From Osedax fenrisi (Eukaryota; Annelida; Polychaeta; Sabellida; Siboglinidae), in the NCBI GenBank assembly GCA_964019155.1, contig OZ025242.1, positions 70,038,220-70,102,219 on the forward strand: 64,000 bases of DNA, read 5' to 3'. Positions within the stretch are counted from its first letter, which is position 1; each line of letters starts with the position of its first letter. Made by a program: the position numbers and the translations under genes. Below the pieces are notes generated by a model, which saw only the letters and a program-made list of their open reading frames with translations, was not told the DNA's origin and made no database searches. Of the stretch, positions 26,801 through 40,585 are shown piece by piece.

Positions 26801-28197
26801 TAATAAATAGGCAAATAATCAAAAACCGATAAATATCGAGTCGGATACTGTTTGGATTTGGGTTTAGGTTTGAGTTTTCGACATTTTTTTAAAACATATT
26901 TTATAATATTTTAAATATTTTTTGTATTTTTTAGCAATTATATATTTTAGAATAATCAGGAATAGCTATAATTAATAAAAATAGTCAAACAATCAAAAAC
27001 CTAGCAACGCCGGGTAGGGTATGGCTACTAATATGTTGAAATATTTTTTATATTTAAAAAATATTTTTAGACACTTTTTAAAAATATATTTTATAATATT
27101 TTAAATTATTTTTTGTATTTTTACAAAATATTTTACGAATAAATCTAAAAAAGAACAACGCTAGATATACATCGGATACAGTTAGATTTATTAAATATTA
27201 GTTAGAAGACTAAAAATTAAAGATTAGCTATGCATAATTAGGAATAGCTATAATTAATAATTGATAGGCAAATAATTAAAAACCGAGAAACGTCGTGTTG
27301 GGTAAGGCAAAAAATTTAAAATCAGGAATTGTTATAATTAATAAATAATAGATAGGAAAACAATCAAAAACCTAGCAACGCCGTGTCAGGACGGTGTGGG
27401 TTTTGGTTTTAGACATTTTTTTAAAACATATTTTATAATAATTGAAATATTAGTTGTATTTTTTAATATATTTTTTAAAATATTTTTCCACTAATTTTTT
27501 AAATATTAAAATATTTTTCTACATTTGTTTGTATGTCATCTAACATTTATTTTATTGTATATAAATAATAGTTAAGGAACAAATTAAATATAAATATTTA
27601 GCAATGCAGAATTAGTAATAGCTATAATTAATAAATAATAATTGGCAAAAAATCAAAAACCGAGCAACGCCAGGTCGGGTACGGTTTGGGTTTAGGTTTG
27701 GGTTTTCGACATCTTTTTAAAACATATTTTGTAATATTCAAAATATTTATTGTATTTTTTAATATATTTTTTGAAATATTTTTCTACTAATTTTTTAATT
27801 ATTAAAATATTTTTCTACATTTGTTTGTATTTCAGCTAACATTTATTTAATTGTATATATAACAATGAAGAATCAGGAACAGCTATAATTAATAAATAAT
27901 AGATAGGCAAACAATCAATATCCGAGCAACGCCGGTTTGGGTACGGTTTGGGTTTAAGTTTGGGTTTTAGACATTTTTTAAAACATATTTTGTAATATTT
28001 GTTGCATTTTTTAATATATTTCCACTAATTTTTTAAATATTTTTCTATATTTTGTTTGTATTTTAGCTAACATTTATTTTATTGTATATATAGCAATGCA
28101 TAATCATGAATAGGTATATAATATATCTATAATTAATAAATAATAGATAATAGGCAAATATTCAAAAACCGAGCAACGCCGGGTCGGGTACGGCTAG
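20843..28197 (+). mobile_element. Helitron-like element A4, internally expanded
   Basis: Starts at TATCTGGTGAGGTAACTCG after a GT tract and ends GGGTCGGGTACGGCTAG at 28,197. It is in the opposite orientation to A3 and abuts it. It is longer than the other copies because of a 2,372-bp internal tandem duplication. No coding capacity: the repeated 64-residue minus-strand frames at 23,473 and 25,845 arise from the A-rich monomer plus the GC-rich terminal motif. Confidence 0.6.
22261..27004 (+). repeat. 2,372-bp tandem duplication inside A4
   Basis: 22,261-24,632 and 24,633-27,004 are near-identical. Landmarks such as GGTAGGGTATGACTGC and CGGCTATTTTTTG repeat with an offset of exactly 2,372 bp. 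Confidence 0.8.
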
Positions 28198-28261
28198 TAT
28201 ATATATATAATTAAATAGACTTTCTTTTATATAATAGATATATGTGTGTGTGTGTGTGTGT

Positions 28262-31200
28262 ATCTGGTGAGGTAACTCGAGAACCGGGGTACGTCGCGAA
28301 AATATTTTATACCCGATCTTAATAAATTTGCAACAGTATGGTCTTGGTCCGGAAAATTTTTTGAATTTTATACCGCGTACCCCAGAAAAACCTGAAAAAT
28401 TGACTTTTTGCCATTAAAATGATTTTTTGTCGTCCAAAATCTTCGGCGTCGCATTTTTGAAATATTTTTTTTACATTTTTTCGAACTATTTTTTTGAATT
28501 TTTTTTGATTTTTTTTTGAAATTTTTGGAAATTTTGGAAATTTTTTGAAATATTTTTGAAATATTTTTGAAATTTTTTGAAATATTTTTGAAGTTTTTTT
28601 TAAATATTTTTAAACATTTTTTTGAAATTTTTTTAAAATATATTTTGTAATATTATTTATATTTTTTGTATTTTAAAAAATATTATTTGAAATAATTTTT
28701 TATATTTTTCAACTATTCGTTGAAATATTATTATTTTAAGATATAATTAAAATATTATAATTATATAATAATTATATAAATATTATAAGATATAATAATA
28801 TACTTTTTAAAATATTTGTAGAACATTTATAAAAAATATATTTTGTAATATTTGGAAATATTTGTCGTATACTAGGAATACAGAATCAGGAATAGCTATA
28901 ATTAATAAATAATAGATAGGCAAACAATCAAAAATCGATCAACGCAGGGTGCGGTTTGGGTTTTCGATATTTATTAAGTACTATTTTGTAATATTGGAAA
29001 TATGTGTTGTATTTTTTTAAATATTATTTGAAATATTTTAGAAATATTTTTCCACTAATTTTTGAGATATTAATATTTGTATAAATTTGTTTGAATTTTA
29101 GCAACAATTTATGTTATTGTATATGAAAAGCAGAATCATGAATAGCCATAAATAATAAATAATAGATAGGTAAGCTATCAAACAACGAGTAAAGCAAAGT
29201 TGGGTACGGCAAGAAATTCCAAATCAGGAATAGTTATAATTAATAAATGATAGATAGGCAAATAATAAAAAACCGAGCAACGCCGATTTGGAACTGTTTG
29301 GGTTTAGGTTTTCAACATATTTTGGAATATTTGAAATATCTGTTGTATTTTTTGAAATATTTTTTATCTAATTTTTTAAATATTAAAAAAAATATGTTTC
29401 TACATATGTTTAATTTTATTTAATTGTATATACTAGAAATGTAGGATCAGGAATAGCTCTAATTAATAAATAATAAATAGGCAAACAATCAAAAACCGAT
29501 AAATGTCGAGTCGAGTACTGTTTGGATTTGGGTTTAGGTTTGAGTTTTCGACATTTTTTTAAAACATATTTTGTAATATTTTAAATATTTTTTGTATTTG
29601 TTAGCAATTATATATTTTAGAATAATCAGGAATAGCTATAATTAATAAAAATAAATAGTCAAACAATCAAAAACCTAGCAACGCCGGGTAGGGTATGACT
29701 GCTAATATGTTGAAATATTTTTTATATTTAAAAAATATTTTTAGACACTTTTTAAAAATATATTTTATAATATTTTAAAGTATTTTTGTATTTTTGTATT
29801 TTTACAAAATATTTTACGAATAAGTCTTAAAAAGAACAACGCTAGATCTACATCGGATACAGTTAGATTTATTAAATATTAGTTAGAAGACAACAATTAA
29901 AGAATAGCTATGCATAATTAGGAATAACTATAATTAATAATTGATAGGCAAATAATAAAAAAACGAGCAACGTCGGGTTGGGTTCGGCAAACAATTCTAA
30001 ATCAGGAATAGTTATAATTAATAAAGTATAGATAGGCATATAATTAAAAACCGATCAACGCCGTTTTGGGACGGTTTGGGTTTGGGTTTTCAACATATTT
30101 TGTAATATTTGAAATATTTGTTGTATTTTTTAAAATATTTTTTGAAATATTTGTTCACTAATTTTTTAAATATTATAAACAATATTTTTCTATATTTGTT
30201 TGTATTTTAAATAAACTTTATTTAATTGTATATACTAGAAATATAGAATCAGAAATTGCCCTAATTAATAAATAATAAATAATAGATAGGCAAACAAACA
30301 AAAACCAAGAAATGCCGGGTCGGGTATGGTTTGTTTTTAAAACATATTTTGTAATATTTTATATATTTTTTTGCAATTTTTAGCAATTATATATTTTAGA
30401 ATAATCAGGAATAGCTATAATTAATAAAAAAAATTAATAGGCATTAAAAATCAGGTATGGCTACTAATATGTTGAAATATTTTTTATATTTCTTAAAATA
30501 TTTTTAGACACTTTTTAAAAATATATTTTGTAATATTTTAAATTATTATTTGTAATCTTACCAAATATTTTACAAATAATCTTAAAAACGAACAACGCTG
30601 AGTCTACATCGGATACAGTTAGAATTAGTAAATATTAGTTAGAAGAAAACAATTAAATATTAGCTAAGTATAATCAGGAATAGCTACAATTAATAGGCAA
30701 ATAATCAAAAACCTAGCAACGCAGGGTAGTGTACGGTTTGTGTTTGGGTTTAGGTTTGGGTTTTAGACATTTTTTTAAAACATATTTTTTAATATTTGAA
30801 ATATTTGTTGTATTTTTTAACATATTATTTGAAAATGTTTTCTACTTTGTTTTGTATGTCAGCTAACATTTATTTTATTATATATATCAATTAAGAATCA
30901 GGAATAGCTATAATTAATATATAATATATAGGAAAATAATCAAAACCGAGCAACGCCGGGTCGGGTACGGCTATTTTTTGAAATATTTTTAAAAATTTTT
31001 TTTCAAATATTTTAAAACATTTTTTTGAAATATTTGTAAACATTTTTGTGGACATTTTTTTGAAATATTTTTTTATATTTTTCAACTAATCTTTGAAATA
31101 TTATTATTTTAAGATATAATTAAAATATTATAATTATATAATAAATATATAAATATTATAAGATATAAATATTATACTTTTTAAAATATTTGTAGAAAAT

Positions 31201-32961
31201 TTATAAAAAATATATTTTGTAGCAATACAGAAATACAGAATCAGAAATAGCTATAATTAATAAATAATAAATGGGCAACAACAATCAAAAATCAAAAATC
31301 GAGCAATGCAGGGTGCAGTTTGAGTTTTCGACATTTTTTAAGTAATATTTTGTAATATTGGAAATATGTGTTGTATTTTTAAAAATATTTTGTGAAATAT
31401 TTTTGAAATATTTTTCCACTAATTTTTGAGATATTAATATTTGTATAAATTTGTTTGAATTTTAGCAACAATTTATGTTATTGTATATGAAAAGCAGAAT
31501 CATGAATAGCCATAATTAATAAATAATAGATAGGTAAACTATCAAACAACAAGTAAAGCAAAGTTGGGTACGGCAAGAAATTCCAAATAAGGAATAGTTA
31601 TAATTAATAAATGATAGATAGACAAATAATAAAAAAACGAGCAACGACGATTTGGAACTGTTTGGGTTCAGGTTTTCAACATATTTTGGATTATTTGAAA
31701 TATCTGTTGTATTTTTTGAAATATTTTGTCACTAATTTTTTAAATATTAAAAAAAATATGTTTCCACATTTGTTTGTATTTTAGATAAACTTTATTTAAT
31801 TGTATATACTAGAAATGTAGGATCAGAAATAGCTCTAATTAATAAATAATAAATATGCAAATAATCAAAAACCGATAAATATCGAGTCGGATACTGTTTG
31901 GATTTGGGTTTAGGTTTGAGTTTTCGACATTTTTTTAAAACATATTTTATAATATTTTAAATATTTTTTGTATTTTTTAGCAATTATATATTTTAGAATA
32001 ATCAAGAATAGCTATAATTAATAAAAATAGTCAAACAATCAAAAACCTAGCAACGCCGGGTAGGGTATGGCTACTAATATGTTGAAATATTTTTTATATT
32101 TAAAAAATATTTTTAGACACTTTTTAAAAATATATTTTATAATATTTTAAATTATTTTTTGTATTTTTACAAAATATTTTACGAATAAATCTAAAAAATA
32201 ACAACGCTAGATATACATCGGATACAGTTAGATTTATTAAATATTAGTTAGAAGACTAAAAATTAAAGATTAGCTATGCATAATTAGGAATAGCTATAAT
32301 TAATAATTGATAGGCAAATAATTAAAAACCGAGAAACGTCGTGTTGGGTAAGGCAAAAAATTTAAAATCAGGAATTGTTATAATTAATAAATAATAATTG
32401 GCAAAAAATCAAAAACCGAGCAACGCCAGGTCGGGTACGGTTTGGGTTTAGGTTTGGGTTTTCGACATCTTTTTAAAACATATTTTGTAATATTCAAAAT
32501 ATTTATTGTATTTTTTAATATATTTTTTGAAATATTTTTCTACTAATTTTTTAATTATTAAAATATTTTCATAATTTGTTTGTATTTCAGCTAACATTTA
32601 TTTAATTGTATATATAACTATGAATAATCAGGAACAGCTATAATTAATAAATAATAGATATGCAAAAAATCAACAACCGAACATCGCCGTGTCGTGTACG
32701 GTTTGGGTTTAAGTTTGGGTTTTAGACATTTTTTAAAACATATTTTGTAATATTTGTAATATTTGTTTTATTTTTTAATATATTTCTACTAATTTGTTAG
32801 ATATTAAACAAATATTTTTCTATATTTTGTTGATATTTTAGCTAACATTTATTTTATTGTATATATATAGTAATGCAGAATCAGGAATAGCTATAATTAA
32901 TAAATAATAGATAATAGGAAAATAATAAAAAACCGAGCAACGCCGGGTCGGGTACGGCTAG
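28262..32961 (+). mobile_element. Helitron-like element A5
   Basis: From TATCTGGTGAGGTAACTCG to GGGTCGGGTACGGCTAG at 32,961. Preceded at 28,198-28,240 by an inverted copy of the 5'-terminal segment. Very similar to A6, both having one copy of the 2.37-kb internal segment. Non-coding. Confidence 0.6.
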
Positions 32962-32994
32962 TCTATTATATAAAAGAAAGTCTATTTAATTATA
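32962..32994 (+). mobile_element. Orphan Helitron 5'-terminal fragment
   Basis: TCTATTATATAAAAGAAAG and following 14 bp lie directly after the CTAG of A5 and are cut by the next Helitron, which inserted between an A and a T. Confidence 0.6.
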
Positions 32995-33015
32995 TCTATA
33001 CTATATTAGCGAAAA

Positions 33016-33051
<36 letters not shown>

Positions 33052-33926
33052 TGTGTGTGTAAGTATTAGGATCTCGCGAATGCGAGATCCGTTTTCCGTA
33101 AGGAAAACCACAGGTGATAAAGTGGGGCAGCGGGGTTTTAATAGATGATTTACTTTTTTGAATATGTATTCACGTGATACCAATAATCGTTAAATAGTGT
33201 CATTTTTTAGTCGATTTACGTAATCGAAAAATTTAAATTCGACGCAAATTTTTAATAACAAACTTTATCGTGAATAATTTGATGGTAAATAATTTCGTAA
33301 AAATGAGTTTCTTTAATTTAGAATACATTACGTAGATTTACGAAATCGTACTTCCGGTTTGAATATCTAAATACAAATTTTTAAATCGGAATTTTCGTAC
33401 CCGTATTATTGAGGTGAAATTTACTAATATGTAAAATCGAGTTAATATTAATTATTTCCTATCTACGCCATGTAAAAATAAATTATTAAACATAGGTGAT
33501 ACGATACAGTGATGTAAAAAATCAAAATCTACAATAATTATTCGATTTTAATAATTTTAACTTTATTAAATAGATAATTAAAATAGAATATAATTTTATA
33601 AATTGTGACTTCTTATGTTTAATATTCTTCGAGTTACGGCTTAAATAGTGAAAAATACATGATTTGAGAGTAGTATATTTGACCGACTTCCGGTCATATT
33701 TTCATATAAATTATGGATTCATCAGATTAGGAGTACGAAAATACATGTAATAAAATGAGAAAAATCATGAAAATATGAATAACTGGGTTTCAATCTCTAT
33801 TTTAATATTTCATATAAATGTCATCATATATATGGTCAAAGAAAAAATATAGATTTATAAAAAAATATTTTTTATAAAATCTATTATATAATTATATATG
33901 CAATACATACCGAGTGAGCATATACA

Positions 33927-33965
<39 letters not shown>

Positions 33966-35569
33966 GGTCATTGATATTTTTAGTTATAGTTATTTTCACA
34001 GTTGTGATTAGGTTGGGTTAAGTTTTAATTTGTGTAGGTTTTTTTTAGCTGCATTACTTCCCGAGTGAGCCTATAAAAGTATATTTATTTATATTGTTAT
34101 TTTCACAGTTGTGGTAAGGTTGGGTTAAGTTTAAATTTTTGGAGGTTTTTTTTATCTGCATTACTTCCAGAGTTTGCCTATACAAGTAGCTTTTCACGGT
34201 TGTGGTTAGGTTGGGTTAAGTTTTAATTTTGGTAGGTTTTTTTAGCTGCATTACTTCCCGAGTGAGCCTATAAAAGTATATTTTCAATGTTGTGGTTAGG
34301 TTGGGTTAAGTTTTAATTTTGGAAGTTTTTTTTAGCTGCATTACTTCTCAAGTGAGCCTATAAAGCATATTTATTTATATTGTTATTTTTACAGTTGTGG
34401 TTAGGTTGGGTTGATTTTAAATTGTTGGAGGTTTTTTTTAGCTGCATTACTTCTCGAGTGAGCCTATAAAAGTATATTGTCACGGTTGTTGTTAGGTTGG
34501 GTTAAGTTTTAATTTGTGTAGGTTTTTTTTAGCTTCATTACTTCCCGAGTGAACCTATTAAAGCATATTTATTTATATTGTTATTTTCACAGTTGTGGTT
34601 AGGTTGGGTTAAGTTTTAATTTTTGGATGTTTTTTTAGCTGCATTACTTCCCGAATGAGCTTATAAAAGTATATTTTCACTGTTGTGGTTATGTTGGGCT
34701 AAGTTTTAATTTGTGGAGGTTTTTTTAGCTGCATTACTTCCCGAGTGAGCATATAAAAGTATATTTTCACTGTTGTGGTTAGGTTGGGTTAAGTTTTAAT
34801 TTTTGGAGGTTTTTTTAGCTGCATTACTTCCCGAGTGAGCTTATAAAAGTATATTTTCACTGTTGTGGTTAGGTTGGGTTAAGTTTAAATTTGTGGAAGT
34901 TTTTTTAGCTGCATTACTTCCCGAATGAGCTTATAAAAGTATATTTTCACTGTTGTGGTTATGTTGGGCTAAGTTTTAATTTGTGGAGGTTTTTTTAGCT
35001 GCATTACTTCCCGAGTGAGCATATAAAAGTATATTTTCACTGTTGTGGTTAGGTTGGGTTAAGTTTTAATTGTGTGAGGTTTTTTTTTAGCTGCATTACT
35101 TCCCATGTGAGCCTATACAATTATATTTTCACTGTTGGGGTTAGGTTGGGTTAAGTTTTAATTTGTGGAGGTTTTTTTTAGCTGCATTACTTCTCGAGTG
35201 AACCTATACAAGTATATTGTCACGGTTGTGGTTAGGTTGGGTTAAGTTTTAATTTGTGGAGGTTTTTTTAGCTGCATTACTTCCCGAGTGAGCTTATAAA
35301 AGTATATTTTCACTGTTGTGGTTATGTTGGGCTAAGTTTTAATTTGTGGAGGTTTTTTTAGCTGCATTGCTTCCCGAGTGAGCATATAAAAGTATATTTT
35401 CACTGTTGTGGTTAGGTTGGGTTAAGTTTTAATTTTTGGTGGTTTTATTTAGATGCATTACTGTCCGATTGAAACTATATAAACATATTAATAAAAATTC
35501 CCAAGTACATTACATCAACAAGTGAACGTTACGCGCGATCACGGGCGAAGCCGGGCCCCGACCGCCTAG
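32995..35569 (+). mobile_element. Non-autonomous Helitron of a second family
   Basis: Starts TCTATACTATATTAGCG followed by a (TG)n tract, a common form of arthropod Helitron 5' ends, and ends CCCCGACCGCCTAG. A GC-rich hairpin-capable stretch, ACGGGCGAAGCCGGGC, lies about 10 bp before the end. Flanks are A on the left and T on the right, the A^T target typical of Helitrons. Near the 5' end are perfect inverted repeats GGATCTCGC/GCGAGATCC and GTTTTCC/GGAAAAC. The body holds a 90-bp tandem array. No Rep or helicase. The minus-strand frame at 33,001-33,183 includes the (TG)n tract and is a shadow. Confidence 0.75.
33995..35490 (+). repeat. Tandem array of 90-120 bp units within the Helitron
   Basis: About 16 copies of GTGGTTAGGTTGGGTTAAG followed by AGCTGCATTACTTCCCGAG and a TATAAAAGTATATT segment. 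The main period is 90 bp (for example 34,691, 34,781, 34,871, 34,961, 35,051), with some longer units. Variants with GTTGGGCTAAG recur at 34,691, 34,961 and about 35,325, suggesting block duplications. Confidence 0.85.
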
Positions 35570-35598
35570 TCTATTATATAAAAGAAAGTCTATTTAAT

Positions 35599-35633
<35 letters not shown>

Positions 35634-38600
35634 ATCTGGTGAGGTAACTCGAGAACCGGGGTACGTCGCGAAAATATTTTATACCCGATCTTAATAAATT
35701 TGCAACAGTATGGTCTTGGTCCGGAAAATTTTTTGAATTTTATACCGCGTACCCCAGAAAAACCTGAAAAATTGACTTTTTGCCATTAAAATGATTTTTT
35801 GTCGTCCAAAATCTTCGGCGTCGCATTTTTGAAATATTTTTTTTACATTTTTTCGAACTATTTTTTTGAATTTTTTTTGATTTTTTTTTTGAAATTTTTG
35901 GAAATTTTGGAAATTTTTTGAAATATTTTTGAAATATTTTTGACATTTTTTGAAATATTTTTGAAGTTTTTTTTAAATATTTTTAAACATTTTTTTGAAA
36001 TTTTTTTAAAATATATTTTGTAATATTATTTATATTTTTTGTATTTTAAAAAATATTATTTGAAATAATTTTTTATATTTTTCAACTATTCGTTGAAATA
36101 TTATTATTTTAAGATATAATTAAAATATTATAATTATATAATAAATATATAAATATTATAAGATATAATAATATACTTTTTAAAATATTTGTAGAACATT
36201 TATAAAAAATATATTTTGTAATATTTGGAAATATTTGTCGTATACTAGGAATACAGAATCAGGAATAGCTATAATTAATAAATAATAGATAGGCAAACAA
36301 TCAAAAATCGATCAACGCAGGGTGCGGTTTGGGTTTTCGATATTTATTAAGTACTATTTTGTAATATTGGAAATATGTGTTGTATTTTTTTAAATATTAT
36401 TTGAAATATTTTAGAAATATTTTTCCACTAATTTTTGAGATATTAATATTTGTATAAATTTGTTTGAATTTTAGCAACAATTTATGTTATTGTATATGAA
36501 AAGCAGAATCATGAATAGCCATAAATAATAAATAATAGATAGGTAAGCTATCAAACAACGAGTAAAGCAAAGTTGGGTACGGCAAGAAATTCCAAATCAG
36601 GAATAGTTATAATTAATAAATGATAGATAGGCAAATAATAAAAAACCGAGCAACGCCGATTTGGAACTGTTTGGGTTTAGGTTTTCAACATATTTTGGAA
36701 TATTTGAAATATCTGTTGTATTTTTTGAAATATTTTTTATCTAATTTTTTAAATATTAAAAAAAATATGTTTCTACATATGTTTAATTTTATTTAATTGT
36801 ATATACTAGAAATGTAGGATCAGGAATAGCTCTAATTAATAAATAATAAATAGGCAAACAATCAAAAACCGATAAATATCGAGTCGAGTACTGTTTGGAT
36901 TTGGGTTTAGGTTTGAGTTTTCGACATTTTTTTAAAACATATTTTGTAATATTTTAAATATTTTTTGTATTTGTTAGCAATTATATATTTTAGAATAATC
37001 AGGAATAGCTATAATTAATAAAAATAAATAGTCAAACAATCAAAAACCTAGCAACGCCGGGTAGGGTATGACTGCTAATATGTTGAAATATTTTTTATAT
37101 TTAAAAAATATTTTTAGACACTTTTTAAAAATATATTTTATAATATTTTAAAGTATTTTTGTATTTTTGTATTTTTACAAAATATTTTACGAATAAGTCT
37201 TAAAAAGAACAACGCTAGATCTACATCGGATACAGTTAGATTTATTAAATATTAGTTAGAAGACAACAATTAAAGAATAGCTATGCATAATTAGGAATAA
37301 CTATAATTAATAATTGATAGGCAAATAATAAAAAAACGAGCAACGTCGGGTTGGGTTCGGCAAACAATTCTAAATCAGGAATAGTTATAATTAATAAAGT
37401 ATAGATAGGCATATAATTAAAAACCGATCAACGCCGTTTTGGGACGGTTTGGGTTTGGGTTTTCAACATATTTTGTAATATTTGAAATATTTGTTGTATT
37501 TTTTAAAATATTTTTTGAAATATTTGTTCACTAATTTTTTAAATATTATAAACAATATTTTTCTATATTTGTTTGTATTTTAAATAAACTTTATTTAATT
37601 GTATATACTAGAAATATAGAATCAGAAATTGCCCTAATTAATAAATAATAAATAATAGATAGGCAAACAAACAAAAACCAAGAAATGCCGGGTCGGGTAT
37701 GGTTTGTTTTTAAAACATATTTTGTAATATTTTATATATTTTTTTGCAATTTTTAGCAATTATATATTTTAGAATAATCAGGAATAGCTATAATTAATAA
37801 AAAAAATTAATAGGCATTAAAAATCAGGTATGGCTACTAATATGTTGAAATATTTTTTATATTTCTTAAAATATTTTTAGACACTTTTTAAAAATATATT
37901 TTGTAATATTTTAAATTATTATTTGTAATCTTACCAAATATTTTACAAATAATCTTAAAAACGAACAACGCTGAGTCTACATCGGATACAGTTAGAATTA
38001 GTAAATATTAGTTAGAAGAAAACAATTAAATATTAGCTAAGTATAATCAGGAATAGCTACAATTAATAGGCAAATAATCAAAAACCTAGCAACGCAGGGT
38101 AGTGTACGGTTTGTGTTTGGGTTTAGGTTTGGGTTTTAGACATTTTTTTAAAACATATTTTTTAATATTTGAAATATTTGTTGTATTTTTTAACATATTA
38201 TTTGAAAATGTTTTCTACTTTGTTTTGTATGTCAGCTAACATTTATTTTATTATATATATCAATTAAGAATCAGGAATAGCTATAATTAATATATAATAT
38301 ATAGGAAAATAATCAAAACCGAGCAACGCCGGGTCGGGTACGGCTATTTTTTGAAATATTTTTAAAAAATTGTTTTCAAATATTTTAAAACATTTTTTTG
38401 AAATATTTGTAAACATTTTTGTGGACATTTTTTTGAAATATTTTTTTATATTTTTCAACTAATCTTTAAAATATTATTATTTTAAGATATAATTAAAATA
38501 TTATAATTATATAATAAATATATAAATATTATAAGATATAAATATTATACTTTTTAAAATATTTGTAGAAAATTTATAAAAAATATATTTTGTAGCAATA

Positions 38601-40324
38601 CAGAAATACAGAATCAGAAATAGCTATAATTAATAAATAATAAATGGGCAACAACAATCAAAAATCAAAAATCGAGCAATGCAGGGTGCAGTTTGAGTTT
38701 TCGACATTTTTTAAGTAATATTTTGTAATATTGGAAATATGTGTTGTATTTTTAAAAATATTTTGTGAAATATTTTTGAAATATTTTTCCACTAATTTTT
38801 GAGATATTAATATTTGTATAAATTTGTTTGAATTTTAGCAACAATTTATGTTATTGTATATGAAAAGCAGAATCATGAATAGCCATAATTAATAAATAAT
38901 AGATAGGTAAACTATCAAACAACAAGTAAAGCAAAGTTGGGTACGGCAAGAAATTCCAAATAAGGAATAGTTATAATTAATAAATGATAGATAGACAAAT
39001 AATAAAAAAACGAGCAACGACGATTTGGAACTGTTTGGGTTCAGGTTTTCAACATATTTTGGATTATTTGAAATATCTGTTGTATTTTTTGAAATATTTT
39101 GTCACTAATTTTTTAAATATTAAAAAAAATATGTTTCCACATTTGTTTGTATTTTAGATAAACTTTATTTAATTGTATATACTAGAAATGTAGGATCAGA
39201 AATAGCTCTAATTAATAAATAATAAATATGCAAATAATCAAAAACCGATAAATATCGAGTCGGATACTGTTTGGATTTGGGTTTAGGTTTGAGTTTTCGA
39301 CATTTTTTTAAAACATATTTTATAATATTTTAAATATTTTTTAGCAATTATATATTTTAGAATAATCAAGAATAGCTATAATTAATAAAAATAGTCAAAC
39401 AATCAAAAACCTAGCAACGCCGGGTAGGGTATGGCTACTAATATGTTGAAATATTTTTTATATTTAAAAAATATTTTTAGACACTTTTTAAAAATATATT
39501 TTATAATATTTTAAATTATTTTTTGTATTTTTACAAAATATTTTACGAATAAATCTAAAAAATAACAACGCTAGATATACATCGGATACAGTTAGATTTA
39601 TTAAATATTAGTTAGAAGACTAAAAATTAAAGATTAGCTATGCATAATTAGGAATAGCTATAATTAATAATTGATAGGCAAATAATTAAAAACCGAGAAA
39701 CGTCGTGTTGGGTAAGGCAAAAAATTTAAAATCAGGAATTGTTATAATTAATAAATAATAATTGGCAAAAAATCAAAAACCGAGCAACGCCAGGTCGGGT
39801 ACGGTTTGGGTTTAGGTTTGGGTTTTCGACATCTTTTTAAAACATATTTGTAATATTCAAAATATTTATTGTATTTTTTAATATATTTTTTGAAATATTT
39901 TTCTACTAATTTTTTAATTATTAAAATATTTTCATAATTTGTTTGTATTTCAGCTAACATTTATTTAATTGTATATATAACTATGAATAATCAGGAACAG
40001 CTATAATTAATAAATAATAGATATGCAAAAAATCAACAACCGAACATCGCCGTGTCGTGTACGGTTTGGGTTTAAGTTTGGGTTTTAGACATTTTTTAAA
40101 ACATATTTTGTAATATTTGTAATATTTGTTTTATTTTTTAATATATTTCTACTAATTTGTTAGATATTAAACAAATATTTTTCTATATTTTGTTGATATT
40201 TTAGCTAACATTTATTTTATTGTATATATATAGTAATGCAGAATCAGGAATAGCTATAATTAATAAATAATAGATAATAGGAAAATAATAAAAAACCGAG
40301 CAACGCCGGGTCGGGTACGGCTAG
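35570..40324 (+). mobile_element. Helitron-like element A6 (most complete copy)
   Basis: TCTATTATATAAAAGAAAG at 35,570, an AT/GT tract, TCTGGTGAGGTAACTCGAG, a body of about 4.6 kb of degenerate monomers, then GCAACGCCGGGTCGGGTACG and CTAG at 40,321-40,324. This is the only copy with both the TC start and the CTAG end in the expected orientation at full length (4,755 bp). Non-coding. Confidence 0.65.
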
Positions 40325-40359
40325 TATATATATATAATTAAATAGACTTTCTTTTATAT

Positions 40360-40370
40360 ATTAGATAGAT

Positions 40371-40414
<44 letters not shown>

Positions 40415-40578
40415 TACCTATATTTAACCTCTATAGGACCCAATACTCGAATGTTCAATTTCGTCGACACCGAATCATATAATTCAGTCTGCCTCAATAC
40501 AAGAGGTAAAGTTTTATGATTTATATAAAAATTAAATGAAATTCCACTATTAAATATATATATACTTTATATCTTATT
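40360..40578 (+). repeat. Single copy of the exon-bearing unit before the MULE gene
   Basis: (AT)n tract plus one 163-bp-type unit, nearly identical to 12,405-12,625. Confidence 0.7.
40437..40505 (+). CDS. Exon-like module 6 (diverged type)
   Basis: A 69-nt phase-0 interval with the family acceptor (AACCTCTATAG|) and donor (GAG|GTAAAG), encoding the DPILECSISST form. The next downstream exon-like interval starts 80 nt later and continues in phase, which suggests these modules may be 5' exons of the gene below. The join is inferred only from splice sites and phase. Confidence 0.4.
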
Positions 40579-40585
40579 TATATAG

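Noticed and set aside
35740..39960. Minus-strand frames at 35,740-35,946 and 39,748-39,960.
   Set aside because: Low-complexity K/F/I-rich translations of Helitron-like monomers.
8948..40324. Telomere-like CCCAAACCTAAACCC strings.
   Set aside because: They are part of each interspersed monomer, degenerate and not in a continuous hexamer or pentamer array, so they are not telomeric.
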